Source of the DNA: Nitrococcus mobilis Nb-231
GTDB lineage: Bacteria > Pseudomonadota > Gammaproteobacteria > Nitrococcales > Nitrococcaceae
Length of the DNA: 64,000 nt
Direction of reading: 5' to 3'
Assembly (NCBI RefSeq): GCF_000153205.1
Contig: NZ_CH672427.1
Span: 2,451-66,450, forward strand
A program made the translations under genes and the position numbers. This document shows, in pieces, positions 11,160 to 21,326 of this stretch. Below the pieces are notes generated by a model. The model was given only the letters and a program-made list of their open reading frames with translations, made no database searches and had not been told where the DNA came from. The stretch's first letter is position 1, and each line of letters opens with the position of its first letter.

Positions 11160-12449
11160 ATGCATAACGACGAAGCGGCTATAGGACAACTCAAGCGGGA
11201 TTGGGCAGAGAATCGACGCTGGCGCAACATAGCGCGCGGTTATAGCGCCGAAGATGTCGCGAGGCTACGGGGGACGGTAGCTATCGAGTACACGCTGGCG
11301 CGGCGTGGTGCCGAGAAGCTCTGGCAATTGCTTCACGAGGAGCCTTTTATCAACGCCTTGGGTGCGTTGACCGGTAATCAGGCCGTGCAGCAGGTGAAAG
11401 CCGGTCTGAAAGCCATTTATCTTTCCGGTTGGCAGGTCGCGGCCGATGCCAATCTAGGCCATACCATGTATCCGGATCAATCCCTGTATCCGGTGAACTC
11501 CGTACCGACTGTGGTTCGGCAGGTTAATAATGCGCTGCTGCGCGCCGACCAGATTCATCACTGCGAAGGCGCCGGCGGCATCGACTGGATGGCCCCCATT
11601 TTAGCCGATGCTGAGGCCGGCTTCGGAGGTGTGCTCAACGCTTTCGAATTGATGCGTGGGATGATCGAAGCCGGTGCCGCGGGTGTGCATTTCGAGGACC
11701 AGTTGGCGGCGGTCAAAAAATGCGGTCACATGGGCGGCAAGGTACTGGTGCCGACCCAAGAGGCCGTCCAGAAGCTCATCGCGGCGCGGCTTATGGCGGA
11801 TGTCATGGGGGTGCCGACTCTGGTGATCGCACGCACGGATGCTCTGGGGGCGAGCTTGCTTACGACCGATGCAGACGAGCGCGACAAGGCGTTCTTGACC
11901 GGTGAACGAACTAAGGAGGGTTTCTTCTGTACCGCGGCTGGTCCAGCACAGGCCATCGCTCGGGGCAAGAGCTATGCGCCCTATGCAGACCTTATCTGGT
12001 GCGAGACTGACAAGCCGGATCTGCAGTTCGCCAAGGAGTTCGCGGAGGCGATTCGCAAAGACGATCCAGACAAGCTGTTGGCTTACAATTGCTCGCCGTC
12101 ATTCAATTGGCGGCAGAATTTGGACGAGACAACGATCGCTCGTTTTCAGCGCGAACTCGGTGCCATGGGCTACAAGTTTCAATTCGTCACCCTCGCTGGT
12201 TTTCATACCTTGAATTACAGCATGTTTCGCTTGGCGAAGGATTACACGGAACGGCAGATGTCGGCTTATGTGGAGTTGCAGGAAGCGGAGTTTGCCGCGG
12301 AGAGCGGCGGCTATACGGCCACCCGGCATCAACGAGAGGTGGGCGCTGGTTACTTCGACGAAGTGACGCGGGTGATTCAAGGGGGAGAATCTTCGGTCAC
12401 CGCCTTGAACGGTTCCACAGAGGAGTCCCAGTTCCAGGTGGCGAAATAA
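11160..12449 (+). CDS. aceA: Isocitrate lyase, 429 aa
   Basis: Cleaves isocitrate to glyoxylate and succinate, the committed step of the glyoxylate shunt, allowing growth on acetate or fatty acids. The catalytic signature [10 protein letters not shown] carries the active-site Cys188. The Mg2+-binding region ([19 protein letters not shown]) and the [13 protein letters not shown] segment near the C-terminus are present. Length matches the short bacterial form (about 430 aa), so it is complete. The start is fixed by the strong AGGGAGG six bases upstream. It is transcribed away from a LysR-type regulator and has an unusually long leader, so both transcriptional and translational control are likely. 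Malate synthase G in the same region is its pathway partner. Confidence 0.96.
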   Translation: MHNDEAAIGQLKRDWAENRRWRNIARGYSAEDVARLRGTVAIEYTLARRGAEKLWQLLHEEPFINALGALTGNQAVQQVKAGLKAIYLSGWQVAADANLGHTMYPDQSLYPVNSVPTVVRQVNNALLRADQIHHCEGAGGIDWMAPILADAEAGFGGVLNAFELMRGMIEAGAAGVHFEDQLAAVKKCGHMGGKVLVPTQEAVQKLIAARLMADVMGVPTLVIARTDALGASLLTTDADERDKAFLTGERTKEGFFCTAAGPAQAIARGKSYAPYADLIWCETDKPDLQFAKEFAEAIRKDDPDKLLAYNCSPSFNWRQNLDETTIARFQRELGAMGYKFQFVTLAGFHTLNYSMFRLAKDYTERQMSAYVELQEAEFAAESGGYTATRHQREVGAGYFDEVTRVIQGGESSVTALNGSTEESQFQVAK

Positions 12450-12486
12450 GACAGCTTTGACCTGAGGGGGGCTCTGTGACCATTCG

Positions 12487-12513
12487 GAAACCGGGGCCAA
12501 GCGTCCCGGTTTC
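12487..12513 (+). terminator. Terminator-like hairpin after aceA
   Basis: Perfect nine-base inverted repeat GAAACCGGG / CCCGGTTTC with a nine-base loop, 38 bases after the aceA stop and followed by TGGCTTT. It probably ends the aceA transcript before the clpS promoter. Confidence 0.7.
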
Positions 12514-12543
12514 TGGCTTTAGCGGAAACTTGTGCGCTGCTCG

Positions 12544-12572
12544 TTGGATGGACTCGCGGGGTCTTTTACAAT
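12544..12572 (+). promoter_or_regulatory. Predicted sigma70-type promoter for clpS-clpA
   Basis: TTGGAT (12544-12549) and TACAAT (12567-12572) with a 17-base spacer, 54 bases before the clpS ATG and just after the aceA terminator. Confidence 0.55.
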
Positions 12573-12625
12573 GAACATTGAGGCCCCAGATAAATGGTCT
12601 GGGTCGATAGATTGATGGTAAGGCC

Positions 12626-12946
12626 ATGAGTCGAGACAAAGCCCCCCGACGTGAAGGCGACCTTTCCGTAAAGCAGGCGGAGCCCCAGGTCAAACGTCCA
12701 CCGTTGTACCGTGTGGTGCTGCTCAACGACGACTACACTCCTATGGAGTTCGTTGTAGAGGTGTTGCAGATATTTTTCCATATGGATCGTGGCAAGGCGA
12801 CTCAGATCATGCTCCACGTCCATACGCGCGGGAAGGGTGTCTGCGGCGTGTACAATCGGGACGTGGCAGAGACCAAAGTGGATCTGGTCAACGAACATGC
12901 ACGCAAGAACGACCACCCCCTGATGTGCACGATGGAGCCGGTCTGA
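12626..12946 (+). CDS. clpS: ATP-dependent Clp protease adaptor ClpS, 106 aa
   Basis: Recognises N-degrons with a bulky N-terminal residue and hands them to ClpAP. The substrate pocket is conserved: Asn34-Asp35-Asp36 in [12 protein letters not shown] and His66 in LHVHTRGKG, at the same numbers as the E. coli protein. The N-terminal 25 residues are charged and disordered-looking, as expected for the ClpA-engaging tail. Length is normal. It lies 80 bases upstream of clpA on the same strand, almost certainly co-transcribed, and opposite infA-bpt-aat, which make its substrates. Confidence 0.96.
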   Translation: MSRDKAPRREGDLSVKQAEPQVKRPPLYRVVLLNDDYTPMEFVVEVLQIFFHMDRGKATQIMLHVHTRGKGVCGVYNRDVAETKVDLVNEHARKNDHPLMCTMEPV

Positions 12947-13026
12947 GCGTGTTGGAACTCAATTTCGTACCCGTAGTCTAATTAGAGCGGGCGCTCCGTG
13001 AACACGTTGAAACCAGGTGAAGGCGC

Positions 13027-15294
13027 ATGCTGAGTAAAGAGCTTGAGTTTACGCTGAATCTTGCCTTTAAAGAGGCGAGGGAGAAGCACCACGAGTTTTT
13101 GACCGTGGAACACCTTTTGCTGGCACTGACGGACAATCCGGCGGCGCTAGAGGTCTTGCGTGCCTGTGGTGCAAATCTGGATCAGCTGCGCCGGGACCTG
13201 GAGAGCTTTCTGGATGAGACCACGCCGGTGCTGCCACCCAATGACAGCCGCGAAACTCAGCCGACACTGGGCTTCCAGCGCGTGTTACAACGGGCAATTT
13301 TGCACGTGCAGTCTTCAGGGAGGAAGGAAGTTACTGGAGCGAATGTGCTCGTGGCTATCTTCAGCGAGCAGGAATCGCAGGCGGTGTATTTCCTGCACAA
13401 AGAGAACATTTCTCGTTTGGATACGGTGAATTTCATCTCCCATGGGATCTCCAAGGTGCCGGGTGATGGCGATGGCACTGAACCCAGTGGAATGCCGCAG
13501 GATGACGAGGAAGCCGCTGCAGAGCCCAGTTCACGCAAGCCGCTCGAGAGCTTTGCCGCGGATCTCAACGCCAAGGCGGAGCGTGGCGAGATCGATCCCT
13601 TGATCGGTCGGCGCAACGAGATTGAGCGAACGATCCAAGTGCTTTGTCGGCGGCGCAAGAATAATCCGTTGTACGTCGGCGAGGCCGGCGTCGGCAAGAC
13701 CGCGATCGCAGAGGGGCTTGCCAAGATGATCGTGGACCGGCAGGTTCCGGATGTACTCAAAGATGCCCGTATCTATTGTCTCGATCTGGGCGCTGTCGTT
13801 GCCGGGACCAAATATCGGGGCGATTTCGAAAAGCGTCTCAAGGGAGTGCTTGCACAGCTCAAGCGCGAGAAAAACGCCATTCTCTTTATCGACGAAATCC
13901 ATACCGTGATCGGCGCGGGTTCGGCCTCCGGTGGCGTGATGGATGCTTCCAACCTGATCAAGCCGATGCTGGCGAGTGGCGAGCTGAAGTGCATCGGCTC
14001 GACAACCTACCAGGAATATCGTGGAGTCTTCGAGAAGGATCGGGCACTTGCGCGCCGGTTTCAGAAGATCGACGTCTCCGAGCCCACAATCGAGGAGACG
14101 GTGCTGATCTTGCGGGGGCTCAAGGAGCGTTTCGAGGCGCACCACGGGGTGCGCTACACACAGCCCGCCCTTGAGTCTGCGGCGGGGCTCGCAGCGAAGT
14201 ACATCACCGATCGGCGGCTGCCGGACAAAGCCATTGACGTGATCGACGAGGCCGGCGCCAAGCTACGGTTGCTGCCGCCGTCGAAGCGGCGCAAGACGGT
14301 CAACGTCACCGACGTTGAAACCATCATCGCCAAGATGGCGCGGATACCCCCACGGCGGGTTTCCACATCGGATATGCGGCTGCTGGAGAATCTCGACCAG
14401 GATCTCAAGCGGGTTATCTTCGGCCAAGATCAGGCCATCGATACCTTATCGACGACCATCAAGATGTCACGTGCCGGATTGCGCGATACCGAGAAGCCGG
14501 TAGGGTGTTTTCTGTTCGCAGGGCCTACAGGTGTGGGTAAGACCGAGGTGACGCGCCAGTTGGCCGAGGTCATGGGAGTTCAGTTGCTTCGCTTCGATAT
14601 GTCTGAGTATATGGAGCGGCACACCGTTTCGAGGCTGATCGGCGCACCGCCTGGTTACGTCGGTTTCGACCAAGGCGGGTTGCTTACCGAGGAGGTGATC
14701 AAACATCCCCATTCGGTGGTGTTGCTCGATGAGATCGAAAAGGCGCATGCCGATGTATTCAACCTGCTCCTGCAAGTTATGGATCATGGGGCGCTGACGG
14801 ACAACAACGGCCGGCAAGCCGATTTCCGCAACGTCATTCTGGTGATGACAACCAATGCCGGTGCGCAGGAGCAGAGTCGGCGCTCGATCGGATTTACCGC
14901 GCAGGACCACTCATCGGATAGCATGGAGATCATTCGGCGGATATTCGCTCCGGAGTTTCGCAACCGGTTGGATGCCATCATACAGTTCAATGCATTGGCT
15001 CCAGCGGTGGTCGAGCGTGTTGCGGACAAATTCCTGCGCGAGCTGCGCCACCAGCTGGCTGAGAAGAAAGTCACCCTTGACGTCAGCGATTCGGCCCGGT
15101 ATTGGCTGGCCGAGCATGGCTATGATCCGAAGATGGGTGCTCGGCCCATGGCTCGGCTCATCCAGGATCGGATCAAGCGGCCATTGGCGGACGAACTGCT
15201 CTTCGGGCGACTGGCGAGCGGCGGTCACGTCGTCGTGGATGTCGAGGACGATGAGCTCACCTTCGCTATCAACGAGCCCGATGTGGTGACTTGA
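13027..15294 (+). CDS. clpA: ATP-dependent Clp protease ATPase subunit ClpA, 755 aa
   Basis: AAA+ unfoldase that feeds ClpS-delivered or tagged proteins to ClpP. The order is an N-terminal double Clp_N repeat (about 1-145), an acidic linker, AAA1 with Walker A GEAGVGKT and Walker [15 protein letters not shown], and AAA2 with Walker A GPTGVGKT, the sensor region and the C-terminal D2-small domain. There is no ClpB-type middle coiled coil, which separates it from ClpB. Length is the usual 750-760 aa. clpP is not in the window. Confidence 0.96.
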   Translation: MLSKELEFTLNLAFKEAREKHHEFLTVEHLLLALTDNPAALEVLRACGANLDQLRRDLESFLDETTPVLPPNDSRETQPTLGFQRVLQRAILHVQSSGRKEVTGANVLVAIFSEQESQAVYFLHKENISRLDTVNFISHGISKVPGDGDGTEPSGMPQDDEEAAAEPSSRKPLESFAADLNAKAERGEIDPLIGRRNEIERTIQVLCRRRKNNPLYVGEAGVGKTAIAEGLAKMIVDRQVPDVLKDARIYCLDLGAVVAGTKYRGDFEKRLKGVLAQLKREKNAILFIDEIHTVIGAGSASGGVMDASNLIKPMLASGELKCIGSTTYQEYRGVFEKDRALARRFQKIDVSEPTIEETVLILRGLKERFEAHHGVRYTQPALESAAGLAAKYITDRRLPDKAIDVIDEAGAKLRLLPPSKRRKTVNVTDVETIIAKMARIPPRRVSTSDMRLLENLDQDLKRVIFGQDQAIDTLSTTIKMSRAGLRDTEKPVGCFLFAGPTGVGKTEVTRQLAEVMGVQLLRFDMSEYMERHTVSRLIGAPPGYVGFDQGGLLTEEVIKHPHSVVLLDEIEKAHADVFNLLLQVMDHGALTDNNGRQADFRNVILVMTTNAGAQEQSRRSIGFTAQDHSSDSMEIIRRIFAPEFRNRLDAIIQFNALAPAVVERVADKFLRELRHQLAEKKVTLDVSDSARYWLAEHGYDPKMGARPMARLIQDRIKRPLADELLFGRLASGGHVVVDVEDDELTFAINEPDVVT

Positions 15295-15361
15295 CCTGGA
15301 ACTGCCAGGGAGGGCGGTTTGTTGATGATCAGCATGCGCTCGAATTTTGGAATGCAAGGGC

Positions 15362-15580
15362 TTAACGTGCGCGATAAACGATGCGCCCTTTGCTCAGATC
15401 GTAGGGCGTGAGTTCGACGGTCACCTTATCACCGCGCAGGATACGGATATAATGCTTACGCATTTTGCCCGAGATGCGTGCGGTCACCAGATGGCCATTT
15501 TCGAGTTCGACCCGGAACATTGTGTTGGGTAGGACCTCCACTATAGTCCCCTGCATTCGAACGTGGTCTTCTTTGGTCAT
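15362..15580 (-). CDS. infA: Translation initiation factor IF-1, 72 aa
   Basis: Small OB-fold protein that occupies the ribosomal A site during initiation. [39 protein letters not shown] and [10 protein letters not shown] are diagnostic and the length of 72 is exact for the family. It converges on clpA with 67 bases between stops and lies downstream of bpt and aat on the same strand, as in other gammaproteobacteria. The gap of about 200 bases upstream suggests its own promoter. Confidence 0.96.
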   Translation of the reverse strand: MTKEDHVRMQGTIVEVLPNTMFRVELENGHLVTARISGKMRKHYIRILRGDKVTVELTPYDLSKGRIVYRAR

Positions 15581-15676
15581 TCAGCCCTCTCGTATTGTTG
15601 TCTGGATTTCCGATTTGTGTGGGCAGGCGGTTGTTGGGTAAGCATGAGCAGATTTTGCCGCCAGCGGAACATTTTG

Positions 15677-15692
15677 CCGTACCTTGGTACGG
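15677..15692. repeat. Perfect inverted repeat between bpt and infA
   Basis: CCGTACC TT GGTACGG, a seven-base-pair palindrome with a two-base centre. On the minus strand it is not followed by a T-run, so it is either a weak terminator after bpt or an operator-like site upstream of infA. Confidence 0.4.
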
Positions 15693-15788
15693 TTCGGCGC
15701 CTGTTACCACGGCTGGTCTGTGGGGTAGGGCCGAGGCGAGATTCTAGCGGAGCCGGCGCCGCTAACCAACTCCTGCCGGCGATTAAAC

Positions 15789-16511
15789 TCACTTTACCGA
15801 GACCCAGCCTGTGGGTGTCAGCACTTCATGGGGGCGAAACTCGCTCTTGTACCACATGCGCGCGCAGCCCGCGATCCAATAGCCGAGGTAAAGATAATCA
15901 TAGCCGCGGCGGCGAGTTTCCGTGATCGCCCGTAGGATAGACAAAGTGCCTAGACTGCGCTCGGGAAGCTCGGGTTCATAGAACGTATACACGGCTGATA
16001 AGGCGTTGCCGAGATCGTCCACAACAGCGACCGCCAACAGCCGGTTGTTCTCGCGCAGTTCCAGCAACTCGGTGTTACACCAGCTGCGCGTCAGGAAGCT
16101 TTGATAATTCTCGGGCGTTGGGTTGGCCATGCTGCTATCCGGATGGCGGGCCGCCAGGTAGCGGCAGTAGAGCGCGAAATGCGCATCGCGATAGCGGGGG
16201 GCGACGGAGTCGAGGCGAACGTCGATATTGCACCGCAGGCACCGCTGGTGTCGGCGACGGGCACGGAATTGAGTCACCGGAATACGCAGCGATTGGCAGG
16301 CGCTGCAGCGGGGGCAGCGAGGTCGATAGAGGTAATAGCCGCTGCGGCGGAAGCCTTGTTCGATCAGTTCGGCATAGAGGGCCGTATTGAGCGGGGTGCC
16401 TGGTTCAATGAAAGTCGTACGCGCGCTGCGCCCGGCGATATAAGGACACGCGTGCTCTGGTGTTGCCAGCACGGTGAGCCGCCGCGTGCGAGCCTGGTCC
16501 AATTGGCTCAT
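15789..16511 (-). CDS. bpt: Aspartate/glutamate leucyltransferase (bacterial Bpt/Ate family), 240 aa
   Basis: Transfers Leu from leucyl-tRNA to proteins beginning with Asp or Glu, creating an N-degron for ClpS. Conserved features are the N-terminal CPYIAGRSARTTF, the cysteine pairs in PRCSACQSLRIPV, LRENNRLLAVAVVDDLGNALSAVYTFYEPE and GYDYLYLGYWI. The start overlaps the aat stop by four bases (ATGA type), a translationally coupled pair. E. coli lacks this enzyme, so the organism extends its N-degron pathway to acidic N-termini. Arg-transferring ATE1 is less likely given the bacterial length and context. Confidence 0.93.
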   Translation of the reverse strand: MSQLDQARTRRLTVLATPEHACPYIAGRSARTTFIEPGTPLNTALYAELIEQGFRRSGYYLYRPRCPRCSACQSLRIPVTQFRARRRHQRCLRCNIDVRLDSVAPRYRDAHFALYCRYLAARHPDSSMANPTPENYQSFLTRSWCNTELLELRENNRLLAVAVVDDLGNALSAVYTFYEPELPERSLGTLSILRAITETRRRGYDYLYLGYWIAGCARMWYKSEFRPHEVLTPTGWVSVK

Positions 16512-17260
16512 GGTTTGTCCTCTGTGATCTTATGTTTGATCCACGTAAGTGGATCAAACTGCGCGCTGAACTCCCAGGGACCCAAGCGAGTGGGATATGC
16601 TAACGCCGCGTCGAGCTCACGGATGAACCGACACCGCGAGATTTCGACACCTCCCAAGGCATGCAAGTGAGGGGTCGGCAGCTGACAGTCGATGAAGTGG
16701 AACGACCATGCATCGAGCTGGGCCGCTAGCCAGGCCAACGCGATCTTGCTGGCATCGGTGGCGCGACTGAACATCGATTCACCGAAAAAGGCGGCGCCTA
16801 AAGACACCCCGTAGAGCCCGCCAACCAAGAGTCCGGCGCGCCAGACCTCCACCGAATGGGCAATGCCGCGTCGGTGCAGCTCCCAATAAGCCGCCCTGAT
16901 CTCAGGGGTGATCCAGGTGCCTGCTTGGCCTTGCCGGGGTGTCGAGCAGGCTTCGATAACGGCTTGGAAGCATTGGTCCATGGTGAGCTGATAGTCCTGC
17001 TGTCGCAGGCGTTTACGAAGACTTCGCGAAGCATGTAAGCTCCGCGGGTAGATAATGAGGCGGGGGTCGGGACTCCACCATAGGACCGGTTGCTCCTCGG
17101 AGAACCACGGGAAAATACCGCAGCGATAGGCTCTTTCCAAACGCTCCGGCGATAGCGGTCCGCCTATGGCCACTAGCCCGTTAGGCTCCCGCAGCGCCGT
17201 CTCGACGTTGGGGAAAGGGCTGGTGTGGTCATCCGGAGCAATCCACGGAATGTGCGACAT
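16508..17260 (-). CDS. aat: Leucyl/phenylalanyl-tRNA--protein transferase, 250 aa
   Basis: Adds Leu or Phe to N-terminal Lys or Arg of proteins, producing ClpS-recognised degrons. Diagnostic segments are FPNVETALREPNGLVAIGGPL, YRCGIFPWFSEEQPVLWWSPDPR, GTWITPEIRAAY, GGLYGVSLGAAFFGESMFS and FIDCQLPTPHL. The ATG at 17260 (MSHIPWIAPDD) is chosen because it gives normal length; the frame runs another 35 codons upstream with non-conserved sequence. It is translationally coupled to bpt. With clpS and clpA opposite, nearly the whole N-degron pathway is in 5 kb. Confidence 0.94.
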   Translation of the reverse strand: MSHIPWIAPDDHTSPFPNVETALREPNGLVAIGGPLSPERLERAYRCGIFPWFSEEQPVLWWSPDPRLIIYPRSLHASRSLRKRLRQQDYQLTMDQCFQAVIEACSTPRQGQAGTWITPEIRAAYWELHRRGIAHSVEVWRAGLLVGGLYGVSLGAAFFGESMFSRATDASKIALAWLAAQLDAWSFHFIDCQLPTPHLHALGGVEISRCRFIRELDAALAYPTRLGPWEFSAQFDPLTWIKHKITEDKP

Positions 17261-17421
17261 GGTCCAAGTGTTCGCTCCCTGCTGAGATTTTGTCGTATGG
17301 GTCGGGCCTTCGCAAGACCGGCTATTCCGAGGCCGCAGGCGAGGCCAAATAAAAGGCACCCTCATTTTGACATGAGTTGATGCGTTGGTCTGGCGGCACG
17401 GTAGTCGGGGCTCAATGGCCG

Positions 17422-18588
17422 CTACGGGTTCGACGAGACGATTCGCTCCAACGCATCCAGGCGAAATGGGCCGGCCTGGGTTCGCTCGCGAATGTAGTCC
17501 TCGATAGCGGCCCGTTCCTGGCGCAAAAACTCGTCCACGGCAAGCCGAAAACGCCGATCCAGCAGGTGGTGACAGGAGTAAGTGGGCGTTGGGAGAAAAC
17601 CCCGCGCCACCTTATGCTCGCCTTGGGCGCCGGATTCGAAGCGGCGCAAACCCTCGCGAATGCAATAGTCGATGCCCTGGTAGTAACAGGTTTCGAAGTG
17701 CAAGCCATCGTGCATTTCGCCATTGTCGCCCCAGTAGCGCCCATAGAGTGTGGTATCGCTGCGCAGATAAAGTGCGGCGGCGATGGTGCTTCCTCGCGCA
17801 CGCGCCTCCACCAGGACCACACGGGATCGTAGACGCTCGCCGAGCTCGCGGAAAAAATCCAAGCTGAGTAAAGGAATATTGCCATGGGCGTGAAAGGTAT
17901 TGACATAGAAACGGTGAAAGCTATGCCATAGGTCGGCTGGAATTTCGTGGCCCGCATGCGTGCGGAATTCGATGCCCATCTCTCTAACCCGTCGGCGCTC
18001 GCGCCGGATGCTTTTGCGTTTCTTCGACGAGAGTTCGGCGAGGAATGCTTCGAAGCTTTCGTATCCTGCATTGTTCCAATGATATTGGTAGCCGAGGCGA
18101 ATGCTGTAACCTGCGGCGGCAAGGGTGTAGGCCGTCTCCTGCTCCACGAAGAGCCAGTGAGTCGAGCTCAGCGCCTTGTGCCGGATGAGCTCTTGCGCCT
18201 GCGCGGCGAATTCGCTCACCACCGCCATCCGATCCAGTCCTGGGCGCACCAAGACGCGGGGGCCGGTGACCGGAGTGTAGGGCACCGCGCTGACCAGCTT
18301 TGGGTAGTATTCCATGCCATGACGGTCATAGGCGTCTGCCCAGGCAAAGTCGAACACGAATTCACCCCATGAATGCAGTTTTTGATACCCCGGGGACGCG
18401 GCTGCCAGGCCGTGTTCGTCATAAAGAGCAAGATGATTCGGAATCCATCCGGTTCGGTGCGAGACCGCCCCGTGATGCTCCAGCGCGGCAAGGAATTCGT
18501 GACTCAGGAATGGATTGGCGGTGCCGGCAAGGGAATTCCATTCGGGCGCTGGGATCGTTTCGAGCGAGTGCAGAATTTTGAGCTTCAT
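17422..18588 (-). CDS. COG3146-type GNAT/FemAB-like protein, 388 aa
   Basis: Member of the family once called DUF482 or peptidoglycan biosynthesis/recognition protein (PF04339), with tandem GNAT folds. Typical segments are NPFLSHEFLAALE near the N-terminus, FDFAWADAYDRHGMEYYPKL, AVPYTPVTGPR, the basic stretch SSKKRKSIRRERRRV, HGNIPLLSLDFFRELGE and GAQGEHKVARGFLP near the end. Biochemical function is not firmly known. It lies about 160 bases upstream of aat on the same strand and could be co-transcribed with aat-bpt, which would fit an aminoacyl-transfer theme, but that link is inference. Confidence 0.85.
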   Translation of the reverse strand: MKLKILHSLETIPAPEWNSLAGTANPFLSHEFLAALEHHGAVSHRTGWIPNHLALYDEHGLAAASPGYQKLHSWGEFVFDFAWADAYDRHGMEYYPKLVSAVPYTPVTGPRVLVRPGLDRMAVVSEFAAQAQELIRHKALSSTHWLFVEQETAYTLAAAGYSIRLGYQYHWNNAGYESFEAFLAELSSKKRKSIRRERRRVREMGIEFRTHAGHEIPADLWHSFHRFYVNTFHAHGNIPLLSLDFFRELGERLRSRVVLVEARARGSTIAAALYLRSDTTLYGRYWGDNGEMHDGLHFETCYYQGIDYCIREGLRRFESGAQGEHKVARGFLPTPTYSCHHLLDRRFRLAVDEFLRQERAAIEDYIRERTQAGPFRLDALERIVSSNP

Positions 18589-18913
18589 GGCTGTGCACGG
18601 TGCGGCATCGACGAGACTTTAGCGGTGGCCGGTGACTACGAGCTACTATGGGCGAAACTGGCTATGGATGAAACCGATAATGCCGTAGGGGGCGCGGCCA
18701 GGCTGATGCTCTTGCTGAGGCGTACCGATGGACGCAACCGCGGTACGCTCGCCGTGGGTTGCCTTCGTGCCGGACAAACCGCTTTTGCCGCTTATGTATA
18801 ATCCTTTTCCGCAGTGTGTGCCCGCGTTCGGGGTTGCTTCATTGCATATGTTTCATTATTCATAGCAAGTTAGAATGTGTTTTTAAGTGCAATTCTCAGC
18901 CAGGATGGCCACC
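18589..18913. other. Intergenic region between the divergent COG3146 gene and ftsK
   Basis: About 325 bases. An eight-base inverted repeat GCGTACCG (18720-18727) / CGGTACGC (18741-18748) and a perfect TATAAT (18797-18802) are visible, but no good -35 box at normal spacing on the plus strand. It probably holds the promoters of both flanking genes. An open plus-strand frame through this stretch has no recognisable domain. Confidence 0.4.
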
Positions 18914-21253
18914 ATGGTGTCAAAACAGGAGTCCAACAATCCGCCGTATCAGTTCGCGCAGCAAATCGGCCACGGGTTGCGGGAGGCTGCGTTGCTCGTT
19001 CTGCTTGCCGTTGCCGGTTTTCTGCTGCTGGCGCTGGTGAGCTATGATCCGGCCGATCCGGGTTGGAGTTACAGTGCGGCCACCCGAACCATCCACAACC
19101 GTGGCGGCGTGGTGGGTGCCTATTTTGCGGATTTCACGCTTTATCTGCTCGGTTATCTGGCCTATCTCATACCGGTGCTGATCGCACTGCTGGCTTGGCT
19201 GATCTACCGCTGGCAGAAGGAAAACGGCCACATCCGCTGGGATGTTTTTGCATTGCGCGTATTCGGGTTCGTAATCACCGTGGTCTCGGGTGCGGTTCTG
19301 GCGAGCCTGCATTTCGCGCCGCTACCGGCAACGTTGCCGCTGAGCTCGGGGGGGATTCTCGGTAACTTGGTCGGCGGCTGGTTGGAAGCCAATTTCAGTT
19401 TTGTTGGCGCGACCCTGTTGGCTTTGGCGGTGTTTCTCGCCGGAATGACCGTATTCAGCGGATTGTCCTGGATTCAGCTTATGGACTTCACCGGGCGGCT
19501 GACGTTGCGCCTGCTCCAGCGCGGGGCAATGGCCGTGGGGCGTTATCGCAATACCAAAGCGGAGCAGCCGCATGTCCTGCGGCCGGCCGCCCCGGCGTCG
19601 GGGCGGCCGGCGCGCAAGTCGGGTAAGCTTGGCAAGGAACGCCAGGCGCCACGTATAGAACCGGTGCTCGAGCCGTTCAAGCAAGAGGCGCGTAGCCGAC
19701 GGGAGCGGCAGATGCCGTTATCCGAGGAGGTGCAGCCAGGCAGTCTGCCACCGATCAGCCTCCTCGATTCCCCCAGAGAGCAGCCGCCAGGCTACAGCCG
19801 TGAGGTGCTTGAATCGATGTCCCGGCGGGTCGAGCACAAACTGCGTGACTTCGGGGTAGAGGTGAGCGTGGTCGCTGTGCAGCCGGGGCCGGTCATCACC
19901 CGCTTCGAGCTGCAGCCGGCGCCTGGAGTGAAGGTAAGTCAGATCTCGAATCTGGCCAAAGATCTGGCCCGGGCATTATCGGTGACCAGCGTTCGCGTAG
20001 TCGAGGTGATTCCCGGTAAGTCAGTGGTCGGGATGGAGATTCCGAACGAGCACCGGCAGCTGATTACGCTGGCCGAGGTCATCGAGCCCGCCCTCAACGA
20101 GTCCTCGGCCGCGCCATTGAGCCTCGCCATAGGCAAGGACATCGGTGGTCATCCAGTGATCGTGGATTTAGCCAAAATGCCGCATTTGCTCGTGGCGGGA
20201 ACGACCGGTTCCGGTAAATCGGTCGGCGTTAACACGATGATCCTGAGCCTGCTCTACCGCAACCGGCCCGAGACTGTGCGGGCGATCATGATCGATCCGA
20301 AGATGCTGGAACTCTCTATCTACGATGGGATACCGCATCTGCTTGCACCGGTGGTCACCGACATGAAAGAGGCCGCCAATGCGTTGCGCTGGTGCGTGGC
20401 CGAAATGGAGCGCCGCTATCGTTTGATGGCCACGCTCGGCGTACGCAACGTGACTGGCTGCAACCGCAAGATTCGCGAGGCCATCGAACACGGCGAGCCT
20501 ATCCGTGACCCGGTGTGGTCCCCACCGGAGCCGCTCGTGGTGGGTGAGCCCATCGAGCACGCGGAGCCACCCCTGCTCGAGCCAATGCCTTACATTGTCG
20601 TGTTGGTGGACGAATTCGCCGATATGATGATGATGGTCGGTAAAAAAGTGGAAGAGCTCATCGCCCGTTTGGCGCAAAAGGCGCGCGCCGCCGGTATTCA
20701 CCTCATTTTGGCCACGCAAAGGCCGTCTGTGGACGTAATCACTGGTTTGATCAAAGCCAACATCCCTACTCGTATGGCCTTTCAGGTCTCCTCCAAGGTC
20801 GATTCGCGTACCATTCTCGATCAGATGGGCGCCGAGGCGCTATTGGGTCATGGCGATATGCTCTATCTCGGTCCCAGCAGCCGTGGGGTTCCGGAGCGCG
20901 TGCACGGCGCTTTCGCTTCCGACGCCGAGGTGCACCGAGTCGTGGAATATCTTAAATGCGCCGGCGAGCCCGAGTACATCGACGCGATTCTGGAGGAGCC
21001 GGGCGCCTTGGCACCCGCGATCCCCGGTCTCGCCTCACCAAGCGATGCGGGTGAGAGCGATCCGCTCTACGATCAGGCCGTGCGGGTGGTTACGGAGACA
21101 CGCCGTGCTTCGATCTCCGGGGTACAGCGTCGTCTCAAGATCGGTTATAACCGAGCGGCGCGATTGGTCGAGGAGATGGAGTCGGCGGGCATCGTTGGAC
21201 CCTTGCAGTCAAACGGTGCGCGCGAAATATTGGCTCCGCCGCCACCCGAGTGA
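18914..21253 (+). CDS. ftsK: DNA translocase FtsK, 779 aa
   Basis: Septum-anchored motor that pumps chromosomal DNA and activates XerCD at dif during division. About four transmembrane helices occupy residues 15-190, then a short basic linker, then the RecA-like motor with Walker [13 protein letters not shown] and Walker [16 protein letters not shown], and a C-terminal gamma winged helix ([22 protein letters not shown]) that reads KOPS. The ATG at 18914 is chosen because AGGA lies about ten bases upstream; two nearby in-frame ATGs exist. The linker is short compared with E. coli. It heads the conserved order ftsK-lolA-rarA-serS. Confidence 0.95.
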   Translation: MVSKQESNNPPYQFAQQIGHGLREAALLVLLAVAGFLLLALVSYDPADPGWSYSAATRTIHNRGGVVGAYFADFTLYLLGYLAYLIPVLIALLAWLIYRWQKENGHIRWDVFALRVFGFVITVVSGAVLASLHFAPLPATLPLSSGGILGNLVGGWLEANFSFVGATLLALAVFLAGMTVFSGLSWIQLMDFTGRLTLRLLQRGAMAVGRYRNTKAEQPHVLRPAAPASGRPARKSGKLGKERQAPRIEPVLEPFKQEARSRRERQMPLSEEVQPGSLPPISLLDSPREQPPGYSREVLESMSRRVEHKLRDFGVEVSVVAVQPGPVITRFELQPAPGVKVSQISNLAKDLARALSVTSVRVVEVIPGKSVVGMEIPNEHRQLITLAEVIEPALNESSAAPLSLAIGKDIGGHPVIVDLAKMPHLLVAGTTGSGKSVGVNTMILSLLYRNRPETVRAIMIDPKMLELSIYDGIPHLLAPVVTDMKEAANALRWCVAEMERRYRLMATLGVRNVTGCNRKIREAIEHGEPIRDPVWSPPEPLVVGEPIEHAEPPLLEPMPYIVVLVDEFADMMMMVGKKVEELIARLAQKARAAGIHLILATQRPSVDVITGLIKANIPTRMAFQVSSKVDSRTILDQMGAEALLGHGDMLYLGPSSRGVPERVHGAFASDAEVHRVVEYLKCAGEPEYIDAILEEPGALAPAIPGLASPSDAGESDPLYDQAVRVVTETRRASISGVQRRLKIGYNRAARLVEEMESAGIVGPLQSNGAREILAPPPPE

Positions 21254-21326
21254 AGTCGTGTTAATCTCAGGCCCCTGACGCTCGGGGAGCGTCCACAGAA
21301 GAGCCCATCCGGCATCTGGAGGTTGT

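Noticed and set aside
15581-15788. tRNA gene such as serW, as found near infA in E. coli
   Set aside because: No T-arm or acceptor pairing could be found in the gap; no tRNA or rRNA was recognised anywhere in the window.
18720-18748. Inverted repeat upstream of ftsK as terminator
   Set aside because: It lies upstream of both divergent genes and has no T-run, so termination makes little sense.
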